From Bacteroidota bacterium (lineage in GTDB: Bacteria; Bacteroidota; Bacteroidia; Cytophagales; Cyclobacteriaceae): a stretch of 37,692 nt of DNA. Both the position numbers and the translations under genes were made by a program. Below the pieces are notes generated by a model. It ran no database searches, was not told where the DNA came from, and saw only the letters and a list, made by a program, of their open reading frames with translations. Below, one piece after another: positions 25,929-32,928 of this stretch. The stretch's first letter is position 1. Every line of letters begins with the position of its first letter. The stretch spans positions 1 through 37,692 of the forward strand of contig JAJRQT010000198.1 of assembly GCA_024280115.1 (NCBI GenBank), in the 5' to 3' direction.

Positions 25929-26678
25929 TTGAGCTTTGAAATAAAAATACCGCTTTTTGAAGGTCCGTTTGACTTGCTTCTGTTTTTCATCGAACGCGAT
26001 GAACTGGATATATATGACATCCCGATTTCTAAAATCACCGGCAATTTTCTGGATTATCTCAAAGATCTTGAAAAGCTAAATATAGAGGTGGCCAGTGAAT
26101 TTATATTAGTTGCTGCCAAACTCATGAGGATCAAGGCCAAAATGCTACTCCCGAGACCCCAATTGGATGAAGAAGGGAATGAAGTTGATCCGAGAGAAGA
26201 GCTTGTAAAACATTTGCTGGAGTATAAAAAATACAAATCGGTTTTACAAGAGCTTTCCTCCATGGAAGAAAACATGCTTCAAAAGGAGAAAAGAGGCAAT
26301 GTACATAAGGAGATTAAAAAGCTTTCGGAGATTGTAAATGTTGAAAGTGAGTTGCAGGATCTTGACTTGTATAAATTGCTGAAGGTTTATAAAAAAGTAT
26401 TGCAGCGATTTGAAACTGAATCAAACAAGCCTACTCACCGCGTGTTGCAATATCCATATACAATAGAACAACAAAAGGACTTTATTCTCAGCAAAGTCAT
26501 GGAAAAAAGAAAGCTCTCTTTCACCCAGATTGTAGAATACAACCAGGAAAAAATAGGAGTTATTTATAATTTTTTAGCCATATTGGAGCTACTGCAATTA
26601 CAACAAATATCCATAAGAATAGGGGAAGGATACAATAATTTTTGGATCGAGCGACTTGAAAGAGAACTTGTAGATTAG
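25929..26678 (+). CDS. scpA: Segregation and condensation protein A
   Basis: A 249-residue kleisin subunit of the SMC-ScpAB condensin complex, acting on the nucleoid. The N-terminal kleisin motif FEIKIPLFEGPFDLLLFFIE is unmistakable, followed by FLVAAKLMRIKAKMLLP-like sequence (ILVAAKLMRIKAKMLLPRP) and a charged linker rich in EK. The C-terminal winged-helix segment contains VIYNFLAILELLQLQQI. The start is a TTG at 25929; there is a TAA upstream in frame at 25914-25916 and no other start, and translation from TTG gives the family's usual opening. No scpB lies in the window. It is followed at zero distance by a membrane-protein gene. Confidence 0.93.
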   Translation: MSFEIKIPLFEGPFDLLLFFIERDELDIYDIPISKITGNFLDYLKDLEKLNIEVASEFILVAAKLMRIKAKMLLPRPQLDEEGNEVDPREELVKHLLEYKKYKSVLQELSSMEENMLQKEKRGNVHKEIKKLSEIVNVESELQDLDLYKLLKVYKKVLQRFETESNKPTHRVLQYPYTIEQQKDFILSKVMEKRKLSFTQIVEYNQEKIGVIYNFLAILELLQLQQISIRIGEGYNNFWIERLERELVD

Positions 26679-27758
26679 ATGGATCTCGAAGCTAAAAAAA
26701 TCCTCAAAACCTTAAATCCACGAAAAATCTGGGTGCCTGTCATGCTGGGATTGGGAATCGTGGTTTACCTGTTTTTTAGTGATCCTGATATTACGGTTGA
26801 CAAGCTTACCCTTGTTTTTGACGCCTCTCTTCTCCCTGTTTTTTTAGCAGTTTTAGTATTCCTCTCAAGATTTATCGGATATATATTTCGCATCAAAACC
26901 ATTACTAAGAATGAGCTCACCTGGAAAAGTAGCCTATATGTGATCATCTTATGGGAATTTGCCTCTGCAGTTACACCGTCAGTTGTGGGAGGAACAGCAG
27001 TTGCGGTTTTTATACTTTGGAAAGAGGGTATCCGGCCGGGCAAGGCCTTGGGTTTTGTATTGCTCACAGCCATTTTTGATAATTTATTTTTTGTGCTGGC
27101 AGCGCCACTCACCTTAATATTAGGAATGCAACATGTGTTTCCAGCAGTATCAGAATCTTCCGATCTCATGGAAAGCAGCATGAGTTTTCTGTTCTTTTTG
27201 AGCTATGCACTGATCTCGTTATATACCTTTATTATGATTTTTGCACTGCTGATCAATCCAAGATTATTCAAATGGGTTTTGATTAAGATCACTTCCACCA
27301 GATTATTAAAAAAATGGAGATATGCCGCTTATGAGCGAGGTACAGAAATGATTTTGGCGTCGGAGCAACTCAAAGGAATGGGAAGCAAATTTTGGGTCTA
27401 TCTTTCGCTTTCAACTATTTTCATTTGGTCATCGAGGTACTTATTGCTAAACTTTCTAATGGTCGCTTTCGCTAATATATCCATAAGTGAACATGTTATC
27501 ATTTTCGGAAAGCAGATTATATTGTGGGTAGTGATGCTGATATCGCCAACACCGGGTAGCAGTGGAACTGCAGAGTATTTTTTCCCAATGTTCTTCCAGG
27601 AAAACCTGGGCGATTATACACTGATCGTAAATTTACTTTGGCGGCTTTTTACTTATTATCCATACCTGATACTCGGAGCTATATTTTTGCCGAGGTGGAT
27701 AAAAATCGTTTTTTTCAAGCAAAATAATTCAGAAAAAGAAAATAGCTTACAGCCTTAA
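26679..27758 (+). CDS. UPF0104/LPG synthase-type transmembrane protein
   Basis: A 359-residue polytopic membrane protein with roughly seven or eight hydrophobic segments. The motif SVVGGTAVAVFILWKEG (from about residue 101) matches the conserved P-x-GGxGG-like region of the lysylphosphatidylglycerol synthase transmembrane family, and PTPGSSGTAEYFFP near residue 290 is the second family signature. Members of this family include flippase-like proteins, but without the C-terminal synthetase domain an aminoacyl-lipid synthase role is not supported. The ATG begins directly after the scpA stop codon, so the two are probably co-transcribed. The 3' end overlaps a hairpin shared with the convergent ndk. 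Confidence 0.82.
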   Translation: MDLEAKKILKTLNPRKIWVPVMLGLGIVVYLFFSDPDITVDKLTLVFDASLLPVFLAVLVFLSRFIGYIFRIKTITKNELTWKSSLYVIILWEFASAVTPSVVGGTAVAVFILWKEGIRPGKALGFVLLTAIFDNLFFVLAAPLTLILGMQHVFPAVSESSDLMESSMSFLFFLSYALISLYTFIMIFALLINPRLFKWVLIKITSTRLLKKWRYAAYERGTEMILASEQLKGMGSKFWVYLSLSTIFIWSSRYLLLNFLMVAFANISISEHVIIFGKQIILWVVMLISPTPGSSGTAEYFFPMFFQENLGDYTLIVNLLWRLFTYYPYLILGAIFLPRWIKIVFFKQNNSEKENSLQP

Positions 27759-27771
27759 AAAAACTGTAAGC
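27745..27771. terminator. Hairpin between convergent genes
   Basis: GCTTACAG (27745-27752) pairs with CTGTAAGC (27764-27771) around an 11-base loop containing A7. It starts inside the 3' end of the UPF0104 gene and lies beside the ndk stop codon. No long T run follows on either strand, so a terminator role is likely but not certain. Confidence 0.4.
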
Positions 27772-27777
27772 CAATGG

Positions 27778-28197
27778 TTAAAATTTCTCTATATCAGCAA
27801 AATAGAAACTCCCTTCGATTGCTGCATTTTCATCAGAATCAGATCCATGAACGGCATTTGACTCCATAGATTTTGCATACAATTTCCTGATAGTCCCGTC
27901 TGCGGCATCGGCAGGATTTGTGGCCCCGATTAATTTTCTGAAATCAGCAACCGCATTTTCCTTTTCAAGAATAACGGCAATAATATGTCCTGAAGACATA
28001 TAATCACAAAGGCTGCCATAAAATGGTCTTTCTTTGTGAACTTCGTAAAATTGCCCTGCGCGCTCTTTGGTCAATTTTACCATCTTCATTGCAACAATTC
28101 TAAAGCCTGCACCTTCAATCATTTTAAGTATAGCACCACTATGTCCATCAGCAACTGCATCGGGTTTCACCATGGTAAATGTTCTATTCGTAGCCAT
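27778..28197 (-). CDS. ndk: Nucleoside diphosphate kinase
   Basis: A 139-residue enzyme of standard length that balances NTP pools using a phosphohistidine intermediate. RTFTMVKPDAV (5-15) carries the conserved Lys11, and the active His is H117 in NAVHGSDSDENA, the nearly invariant family motif. The ATG start is clear. It is monocistronic, convergent with the UPF0104 gene and divergent from nrnA. From memory, ndk next to nrnA and a GldI-like FKBP gene is a recurring Bacteroidota arrangement. Confidence 0.96.
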   Translation of the reverse strand: MATNRTFTMVKPDAVADGHSGAILKMIEGAGFRIVAMKMVKLTKERAGQFYEVHKERPFYGSLCDYMSSGHIIAVILEKENAVADFRKLIGATNPADAADGTIRKLYAKSMESNAVHGSDSDENAAIEGSFYFADIEKF

Positions 28198-28225
28198 TTA
28201 TTAATTATTTAATTTAAAAAGAGTG

Positions 28226-28233
28226 CAAAAATA
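28226..28233 (-). promoter_or_regulatory. Candidate -7 box for ndk
   Basis: On the minus strand the sequence reads TATTTTTG, matching TAnnTTTG, 28 bases before the ndk ATG. I see no exact TTG at 17-23 bases upstream, so support is partial. Confidence 0.4.
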
Positions 28234-28358
28234 AGGGATTTGGATATAATGATGAACCATCTGGTGAATTTTTGTACCTATCAACATTTAATAATTGAAA
28301 AGAATTTCGCTTTTGTTTTTACTTTTTTTATTCGCAGTTTTGCATCTTGTTTTATTTC

Positions 28359-28380
28359 AGCCCTTTGATGGGCTTTTTAT
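28359..28380 (+). terminator. Terminator-like hairpin abutting the nrnA start codon
   Basis: AGCCC (28359-28363) and GGGCT (28370-28374) form a short GC stem with the loop TTTGAT, followed by TTTTAT, and the nrnA ATG is the next base. It looks like a small intrinsic terminator in the leader. The stem is only five pairs, so its strength is doubtful; it could be an attenuator or a chance hairpin. Confidence 0.4.
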
Positions 28381-29409
28381 ATGCAAAATTTAGAGTCGTT
28401 CAAAGTCTTATTAGAATCCCCTAAAAAGGTTGTTATAACCACACATTATAAACCCGATGCAGATGCATTGGGCTCATCGCTGGGACTTGCAAGCTACCTA
28501 AGGAAAAAGGGGCACGAAGTAAACGTGATTTCTCCTTCCGATTATCCTGAATTTCTTTATTGGATGGATGGTCATAAAAAAGTGATTAATTACGAAAAGG
28601 GTCAGGAGAAAAAATCAGCTGAACTTATTGACAAAGCAGAGGTGATTTTTTGCCTGGACTTCAATTGTCTGTACAGGATCAATAAATTGGGAGAGTGGGT
28701 TGGCAAGTCATCCGCAAAAAAGGTTTTGATAGATCATCACCTGGATCCTGAACACTTTGCTCATTATGAATTGTGGAGCACCGAGGCAGCGGCTACTGCG
28801 GAATTGGTGTATGAGTTGATTGTGATGTTAGATGATAAGCAATTAATTGATCAGAATATTGCAGAGAGCTTGTATGCCGGGATCATGACGGATACGGGTC
28901 AGTTTAAACATCCCAATACCACCAGGAATGTACATATTGTAACTGCGGAATTGATGGGACTTGGTGCTGATATTTCAAAAATTGGCAGATATATATATGA
29001 TAACAATTCGCTGGACAGGCTCAAATTCACGGGATATGCCTTAAGCCAAAAGCTGAAGGTACTAAAGAATTTGAAAACAGCATATTTCTGGATTAGTGCA
29101 GAGGATTTAAAGAAATTTAATTCAAAAACCGGAGATACGGAGGGGCTTGTAAATTATGCACTTTCACTAAAAGGAGTGGTATTTTCTGCTGTGATTATTG
29201 AAAGACCGGATACAATTAGATTGTCACTTCGATCTAAAGGGGAATTTTCTGTAAATGATTTTGCCAAAGATCATTTTAGTGGAGGCGGGCATCCGAATGC
29301 CGCAGGAGGAATCTCTGATTTGGGGCTGGAAGAGACAGTTGAAAAATTTGAAAAACTTGTAAAGACTTACGAAAAGGAATTAATTAAGAATAATAAAGAA
29401 ACAAAATAA
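28381..29409 (+). CDS. nrnA: DHH/DHHA1 phosphoesterase, NrnA-type oligoribonuclease/pAp phosphatase
   Basis: A 342-residue cytoplasmic enzyme predicted to degrade short RNA oligomers and to dephosphorylate pAp. The DHH-domain metal motifs are HYKPDADALGS at 22-32, CLDFN at 91-95, DHH at 118-120 and MTDTGQF at 169-175. The C-terminal DHHA1 domain has GGGHPNAAG. All motif residues are present. The ATG at 28381 follows a hairpin directly. It heads a plus-strand run (nrnA, two FKBP lipoproteins, rdgB, udk) with gaps of 1, 19, 15 and 0 bases, most likely one operon. Confidence 0.93.
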   Translation: MQNLESFKVLLESPKKVVITTHYKPDADALGSSLGLASYLRKKGHEVNVISPSDYPEFLYWMDGHKKVINYEKGQEKKSAELIDKAEVIFCLDFNCLYRINKLGEWVGKSSAKKVLIDHHLDPEHFAHYELWSTEAAATAELVYELIVMLDDKQLIDQNIAESLYAGIMTDTGQFKHPNTTRNVHIVTAELMGLGADISKIGRYIYDNNSLDRLKFTGYALSQKLKVLKNLKTAYFWISAEDLKKFNSKTGDTEGLVNYALSLKGVVFSAVIIERPDTIRLSLRSKGEFSVNDFAKDHFSGGGHPNAAGGISDLGLEETVEKFEKLVKTYEKELIKNNKETK

Positions 29410-29410
29410 A

Positions 29411-30283
29411 ATGGGTTTAAGAATAATGAATGTGATATTAGCCATAGCGGCTATAGGTATGATTTTTAGTTGTCAGCCAGAAGAGAAATACCTTGCTTCA
29501 GAAGACGGGTATCAATATATGTTTGTGAGGAACGGGGAGGGTGACCTGCCTCAGGAAGGAGATGTGATCACCTATAATATGACCTATAAAACAGAAAAGG
29601 ATTCTGTTTTATTTGAGTCAACGGCTGAACGACCAGCTTTAATTCCATGCAATGATGAACAATGGGATAGCAACGGGCCTTTGTTTAAAGCTTTTAAAAT
29701 AATTAGGGAAGGGGACTCTGTTTTAATTAAGATTCCAACCAAAACATTATTTGCAGAGTCTTTTAAAGCGCCGGTACCTCCGGGAATAGATCCCGAAGGA
29801 GAAATTACTTTTTGTATTGGCGCCTCAAAAATAATGACAGAGGAAGAAATGAGGGCTGAGGCAATGGAACAAGGAAAAGAGCAAATGAATAAAGACATTG
29901 AAATTATAGAAGCTTACTTAAGTGAAAATAACATCACAGCACAATCTACAGAATCAGGATTGCGTTATGTGATCGATGTCGAAGGCAAAGGCGACTACCC
30001 GCAACCTGGCAATATTGTAAAGGTGCATTATACCGGTACATTGATGGACGGCACAGTATTTGACTCTTCCCTCAACGGTCCGGCCCCAGAGCCAATTTCT
30101 TTTACTATTGGGAAAAGACAGGTTATTCAGGGATGGGATGAAGGTATTGCATTACTAAAGCCGGGAGGTAAGGGAACGCTATATATACCCTCACAGCTTG
30201 CATATGGGCCTCAGGCCAGAAGTGCAGAGATTAAGGCAAATAGTATTTTAAAGTTCGAGGTAGAACTTGTAGGAATTGAGTAG
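29411..30283 (+). CDS. FKBP-type peptidyl-prolyl isomerase lipoprotein, GldI-like
   Basis: A 290-residue lipoprotein. The signal peptide ends with MIFSC and lipidated Cys21, so the protein is anchored in a membrane facing the periplasm. Residues about 50-140 look like a degenerate FKBP domain (GDVITYNMTYKTEKDSV; EGDSVLIKIP). The C-terminal domain (about 195-290) is canonical: VHYTGTLMDGTVFDSS, QVIQGWDEGIALLKPGGKG and YIPSQLAYGP retain the Tyr, Phe-Asp and Trp of the active pocket. It should catalyse prolyl isomerisation in the periplasm. It follows nrnA by one base. Position beside ndk and nrnA recalls gldI, needed for gliding in Flavobacterium, but I cannot confirm orthology or gliding. Confidence 0.85.
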   Translation: MGLRIMNVILAIAAIGMIFSCQPEEKYLASEDGYQYMFVRNGEGDLPQEGDVITYNMTYKTEKDSVLFESTAERPALIPCNDEQWDSNGPLFKAFKIIREGDSVLIKIPTKTLFAESFKAPVPPGIDPEGEITFCIGASKIMTEEEMRAEAMEQGKEQMNKDIEIIEAYLSENNITAQSTESGLRYVIDVEGKGDYPQPGNIVKVHYTGTLMDGTVFDSSLNGPAPEPISFTIGKRQVIQGWDEGIALLKPGGKGTLYIPSQLAYGPQARSAEIKANSILKFEVELVGIE

Positions 30284-30302
30284 GATTAAATTATAAAAAA
30301 TT

Positions 30303-31232
30303 ATGTGGTTTAGAATGATTAGGGGAATTGGTAGAAAGGGATGGCTGTTGTCGGGTTTGATAGTAACCGCTATAATGCTTCAAAGTTGTCTGAAAAATGA
30401 TGAGGATGTCTATGATGGCTTTAAATATCTTGAGAAGGATATTGAAACAATAAAAAATTATCTGGATGCAAATAACATCGATGCAGAGATGGATTCGGCG
30501 TTTGGCATTTTTATTAAAACACATAAGAATGGAGATGGCTATAAAACACTTTCCGGAATTGATGTCGTTGCACATTATCAGGGCTTCACATTAGACGGAG
30601 AAGAATTTGTCTCGACATTTGATGCTAATCCCGTTAATTTTACACTTGGTGATATCAATACCTATGTCACAACAATGACAAATGCTGTCAGTATTGGGAT
30701 TTCATTTATGCACCAGGGAGATTCGGCAACTATTTACGTGCCTTCACCATATGGATTTCAAGATAAATCTTATCAGAATGTACCACCAAATAGCATATTA
30801 GTTTACAATTTAAAGTTTGAAGAGATTGAGAAACTTGATGAGGAAATTGTAAAAATTGATCAGTATATAGCTGATAATAATATGAGCGCCGATATAGATC
30901 CGGAATTTGGCACCAGGTACGCCATCCATAGAGCTGGCAATAATATTACTCCTGAAGTGGATAACTTAATTTCCACACATTACTATGGCGAATTATTAGA
31001 TGGGACACCTTTCGATAATTCTTATGACAATAATGTACCACTTGATTTTAAATTTGGAGGAGGGAACCTTATTATTGGTTTCGAACTCGGAGTATCGAAA
31101 CTACATGAAAATGATTCTGCCACCATTTTTATTCCTTCCATCTATGGATATAAAGATCAGCCGCAGGGGGAATTAATTCCAGCAAATTCTGTACTTGTGT
31201 TTGGATTGGAAATTTTAAAGATTACAAAATAA
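30303..31232 (+). CDS. Double FKBP-domain lipoprotein with degenerate active sites
   Basis: A 309-residue lipoprotein with lipobox MLQSC and Cys29. Two FKBP-like domains cover about 75-178 and 200-309. Domain 1 has AHYQGFTLDGEEFVSTFD, where the FD of the pocket is lost, and domain 2 has THYYGELLDGTPFDNSYD but IIGFELGV in place of the usual IxGWxEG, so the pocket Trp is Phe. The catalytic activity is therefore doubtful and a chaperone or binding role is possible. It lies 19 bases after a related FKBP lipoprotein and arose probably by duplication. rdgB follows after 15 bases. Confidence 0.8.
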   Translation: MWFRMIRGIGRKGWLLSGLIVTAIMLQSCLKNDEDVYDGFKYLEKDIETIKNYLDANNIDAEMDSAFGIFIKTHKNGDGYKTLSGIDVVAHYQGFTLDGEEFVSTFDANPVNFTLGDINTYVTTMTNAVSIGISFMHQGDSATIYVPSPYGFQDKSYQNVPPNSILVYNLKFEEIEKLDEEIVKIDQYIADNNMSADIDPEFGTRYAIHRAGNNITPEVDNLISTHYYGELLDGTPFDNSYDNNVPLDFKFGGGNLIIGFELGVSKLHENDSATIFIPSIYGYKDQPQGELIPANSVLVFGLEILKITK

Positions 31233-31247
31233 CAAAATCTTGATCCT

Positions 31248-31826
31248 ATGAAGATTTGTTTTGCGACCAATAACAAAAACAAACTCAGGGAAATAAAAGA
31301 GAAACTTGGAAAGGCTTATGACATCATAAGCCTTTCTGATTTAAATCATTCGGAAGAATTGCCCGAAACACACGATACCCTCGAAGAAAATTCTATTGAA
31401 AAGGCCCGGTATATTTTCGATCTCTATCAAATCAACTGTTTTGCCGATGATACCGGCCTTCTGGTTGAGGCTTTAAATGGTGAACCGGGGGTCAATTCTG
31501 CCCGTTACGCCGGTCCGGATAAAAATAGTGAGGAGAACATTAAATTGCTCCTGAAAAACCTGGAAGGTATCACCAACAGGTCGGCTAAATTTATCACAGT
31601 TATCACGCTTATTTCAGAAGGGAAAATCTATCAATTTACCGGGGAGATAAAAGGAACGATTACAAATCGGCAAGTTGGCGTCTCGGGATTTGGGTATGAT
31701 CCAATTTTTATACCGGAAGGTTGGCAAAAAACTTTTGCGGAATTAGATTTGAGAGAAAAGAACAAAATCAGCCACAGATCAAAAGCGGTTGATAAACTTG
31801 TAGAATTTTTAAATAAAAGTCTATAA
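31248..31826 (+). CDS. rdgB: XTP/dITP diphosphatase (non-canonical purine NTP pyrophosphatase)
   Basis: A 192-residue Ham1-family enzyme that hydrolyses ITP, dITP and XTP to keep deaminated purines out of nucleic acids. Motifs are ICFATNNKNKLREI at the N terminus, FADDTGLLVEALNGEPGVNS (the metal-binding Asp pair, about 65-84), GYDPIFIPEG and the terminal NKISHRSKA. Length and all motifs are normal. The TAA stop is followed immediately by the udk ATG, indicating coupling. Confidence 0.95.
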   Translation: MKICFATNNKNKLREIKEKLGKAYDIISLSDLNHSEELPETHDTLEENSIEKARYIFDLYQINCFADDTGLLVEALNGEPGVNSARYAGPDKNSEENIKLLLKNLEGITNRSAKFITVITLISEGKIYQFTGEIKGTITNRQVGVSGFGYDPIFIPEGWQKTFAELDLREKNKISHRSKAVDKLVEFLNKSL

Positions 31827-32456
31827 ATGTCCAAACCCTTGATAATAGGAGTAACTGGCGGAAGTGGATCCGGTAAAACCCTTTTTCTAAGTGAGCTTCT
31901 CAAAAACTTTACTGAAAAAGAAGTATGCCTGATTACCCAGGATAATTACTATAGAAAAAGAGATCAACAACCTGTCGATGAAAAAGGCATAAAAAATTTC
32001 GATTTGCCGGAATCTATAGATGATGTGGAACTACACAAAGATATAGCATCACTGGTTGTTGGCGATGAAGTTCATCTGAAAGAATATACATACAACAACC
32101 CTAAAGTCACACCCAGGGATCTTGTATTTAAGCCTGCGCCGGTGATTATCGTTGAGGGAATCCTGGTTTTTTATTGGCAGAAAATCCGGGATTTTTTTGA
32201 TTTGAGTGTTTTTATTGATGCAAAGGATCTCATAAAAGTAAAGCGAAGAATTATACGTGACGCGAAGGAGCGGGGTTATGATCTCGACGATGTGCTGTAT
32301 AGGTATGAGCATCATGTCGCTCCTTTTTCAGAACAATTTTTGGAGCCCCTAAAGCAGGAAGTGGATTTAGTTATTCCAAATAATAAAAGTTTTAAAAGGG
32401 GGATGGAGGTGCTTTCCGCTTTTATCAGATCCCATATTGATTTCAAAAGCAATTAA
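31827..32456 (+). CDS. udk: Uridine kinase
   Basis: A 209-residue P-loop kinase for uridine/cytidine salvage. The Walker A is GVTGGSGSGKT at 8-18. QDNYYRKRDQQP provides the substrate-binding Asp and Tyr, and EGILVFY holds the catalytic-region Glu. RRIIRDAKERGYDLDDVL is the LID region. It ends the nrnA operon, and the downstream gene has its own promoter-like box. A family-typical length (E. coli Udk 213) and clean start at zero distance from rdgB support the call. Confidence 0.93.
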   Translation: MSKPLIIGVTGGSGSGKTLFLSELLKNFTEKEVCLITQDNYYRKRDQQPVDEKGIKNFDLPESIDDVELHKDIASLVVGDEVHLKEYTYNNPKVTPRDLVFKPAPVIIVEGILVFYWQKIRDFFDLSVFIDAKDLIKVKRRIIRDAKERGYDLDDVLYRYEHHVAPFSEQFLEPLKQEVDLVIPNNKSFKRGMEVLSAFIRSHIDFKSN

Positions 32457-32460
32457 CCTA

Positions 32461-32490
32461 TTGAAATTCCATTAATAATTTTTACCTTTG
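32461..32490 (+). promoter_or_regulatory. Bacteroidota-type promoter before the small protein and secDF
   Basis: TTG at 32461-32463 and TACCTTTG at 32483-32490 are 19 bases apart, the expected TTG-N19-TAnnTTTG. It lies in the gap after the udk stop codon, and a start of transcription near 32497 would leave a very short leader before the GTG at 32507. This is the best promoter match in the window. Confidence 0.6.
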
Positions 32491-32506
32491 CGCGACCAAA
32501 TATAAA

Positions 32507-32854
32507 GTGGATTTAGTGAAGAATACATTATTAATAGTTTTAGCAGTGATTGTATTGCTTGTTGCAACGGGAGGTGAATACACCAACAGTTTGCTGGAAG
32601 CTAGAACGTCAGCGTCTGCAGACATTAATGGCGATGAAAAGGATAAGCTACCTATTGATGCTGAAATCTCCTTTGATATTTTTAATTCAGTCGTACATGT
32701 TTCCCACCTCGTATTTCACTCCGATCTGATTTTTGAATTTGACCTGCCGGTAATAAATGCAACAAATGCCCATTCTGTATTTGAAACTTCCCTGAACTTC
32801 ACAAAATATTACAGAACTTTATTTAGATCAATCATTTCCCCCAATGCCCCGTAG
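32507..32854 (+). CDS. Small exported or membrane-anchored protein of unknown function
   Basis: A 115-residue protein with a GTG start; a second GTG at 32516 would drop three residues. Residues 1-22 are strongly hydrophobic (LLIVLAVIVLLVATGG), so it is either exported or a single-span membrane protein. The remainder is short, with DINGDEKDKLPIDAE as an acidic segment followed by a hydrophobic, His-containing stretch (VVHVSHLVFHSD) and the tail YYRTLFRSIISPNAP. There are no cysteines. I do not recognise the family. It lies between a clear promoter and secDF, 74 bases upstream of it, so the two may share a transcript. Confidence 0.65.
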   Translation: MDLVKNTLLIVLAVIVLLVATGGEYTNSLLEARTSASADINGDEKDKLPIDAEISFDIFNSVVHVSHLVFHSDLIFEFDLPVINATNAHSVFETSLNFTKYYRTLFRSIISPNAP

Positions 32855-32928
32855 TCAGAACAATTCTCTGCACAAACCAATCACACACTAATAAAATTAA
32901 TTCACAGTAATAATCTGATAATAATATT

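Noticed and set aside
26765..27181. 138-codon minus-strand ORF inside the UPF0104 membrane protein
   Set aside because: Shadow of a clear membrane-protein frame, with the low-complexity composition expected for the complement of hydrophobic codons.
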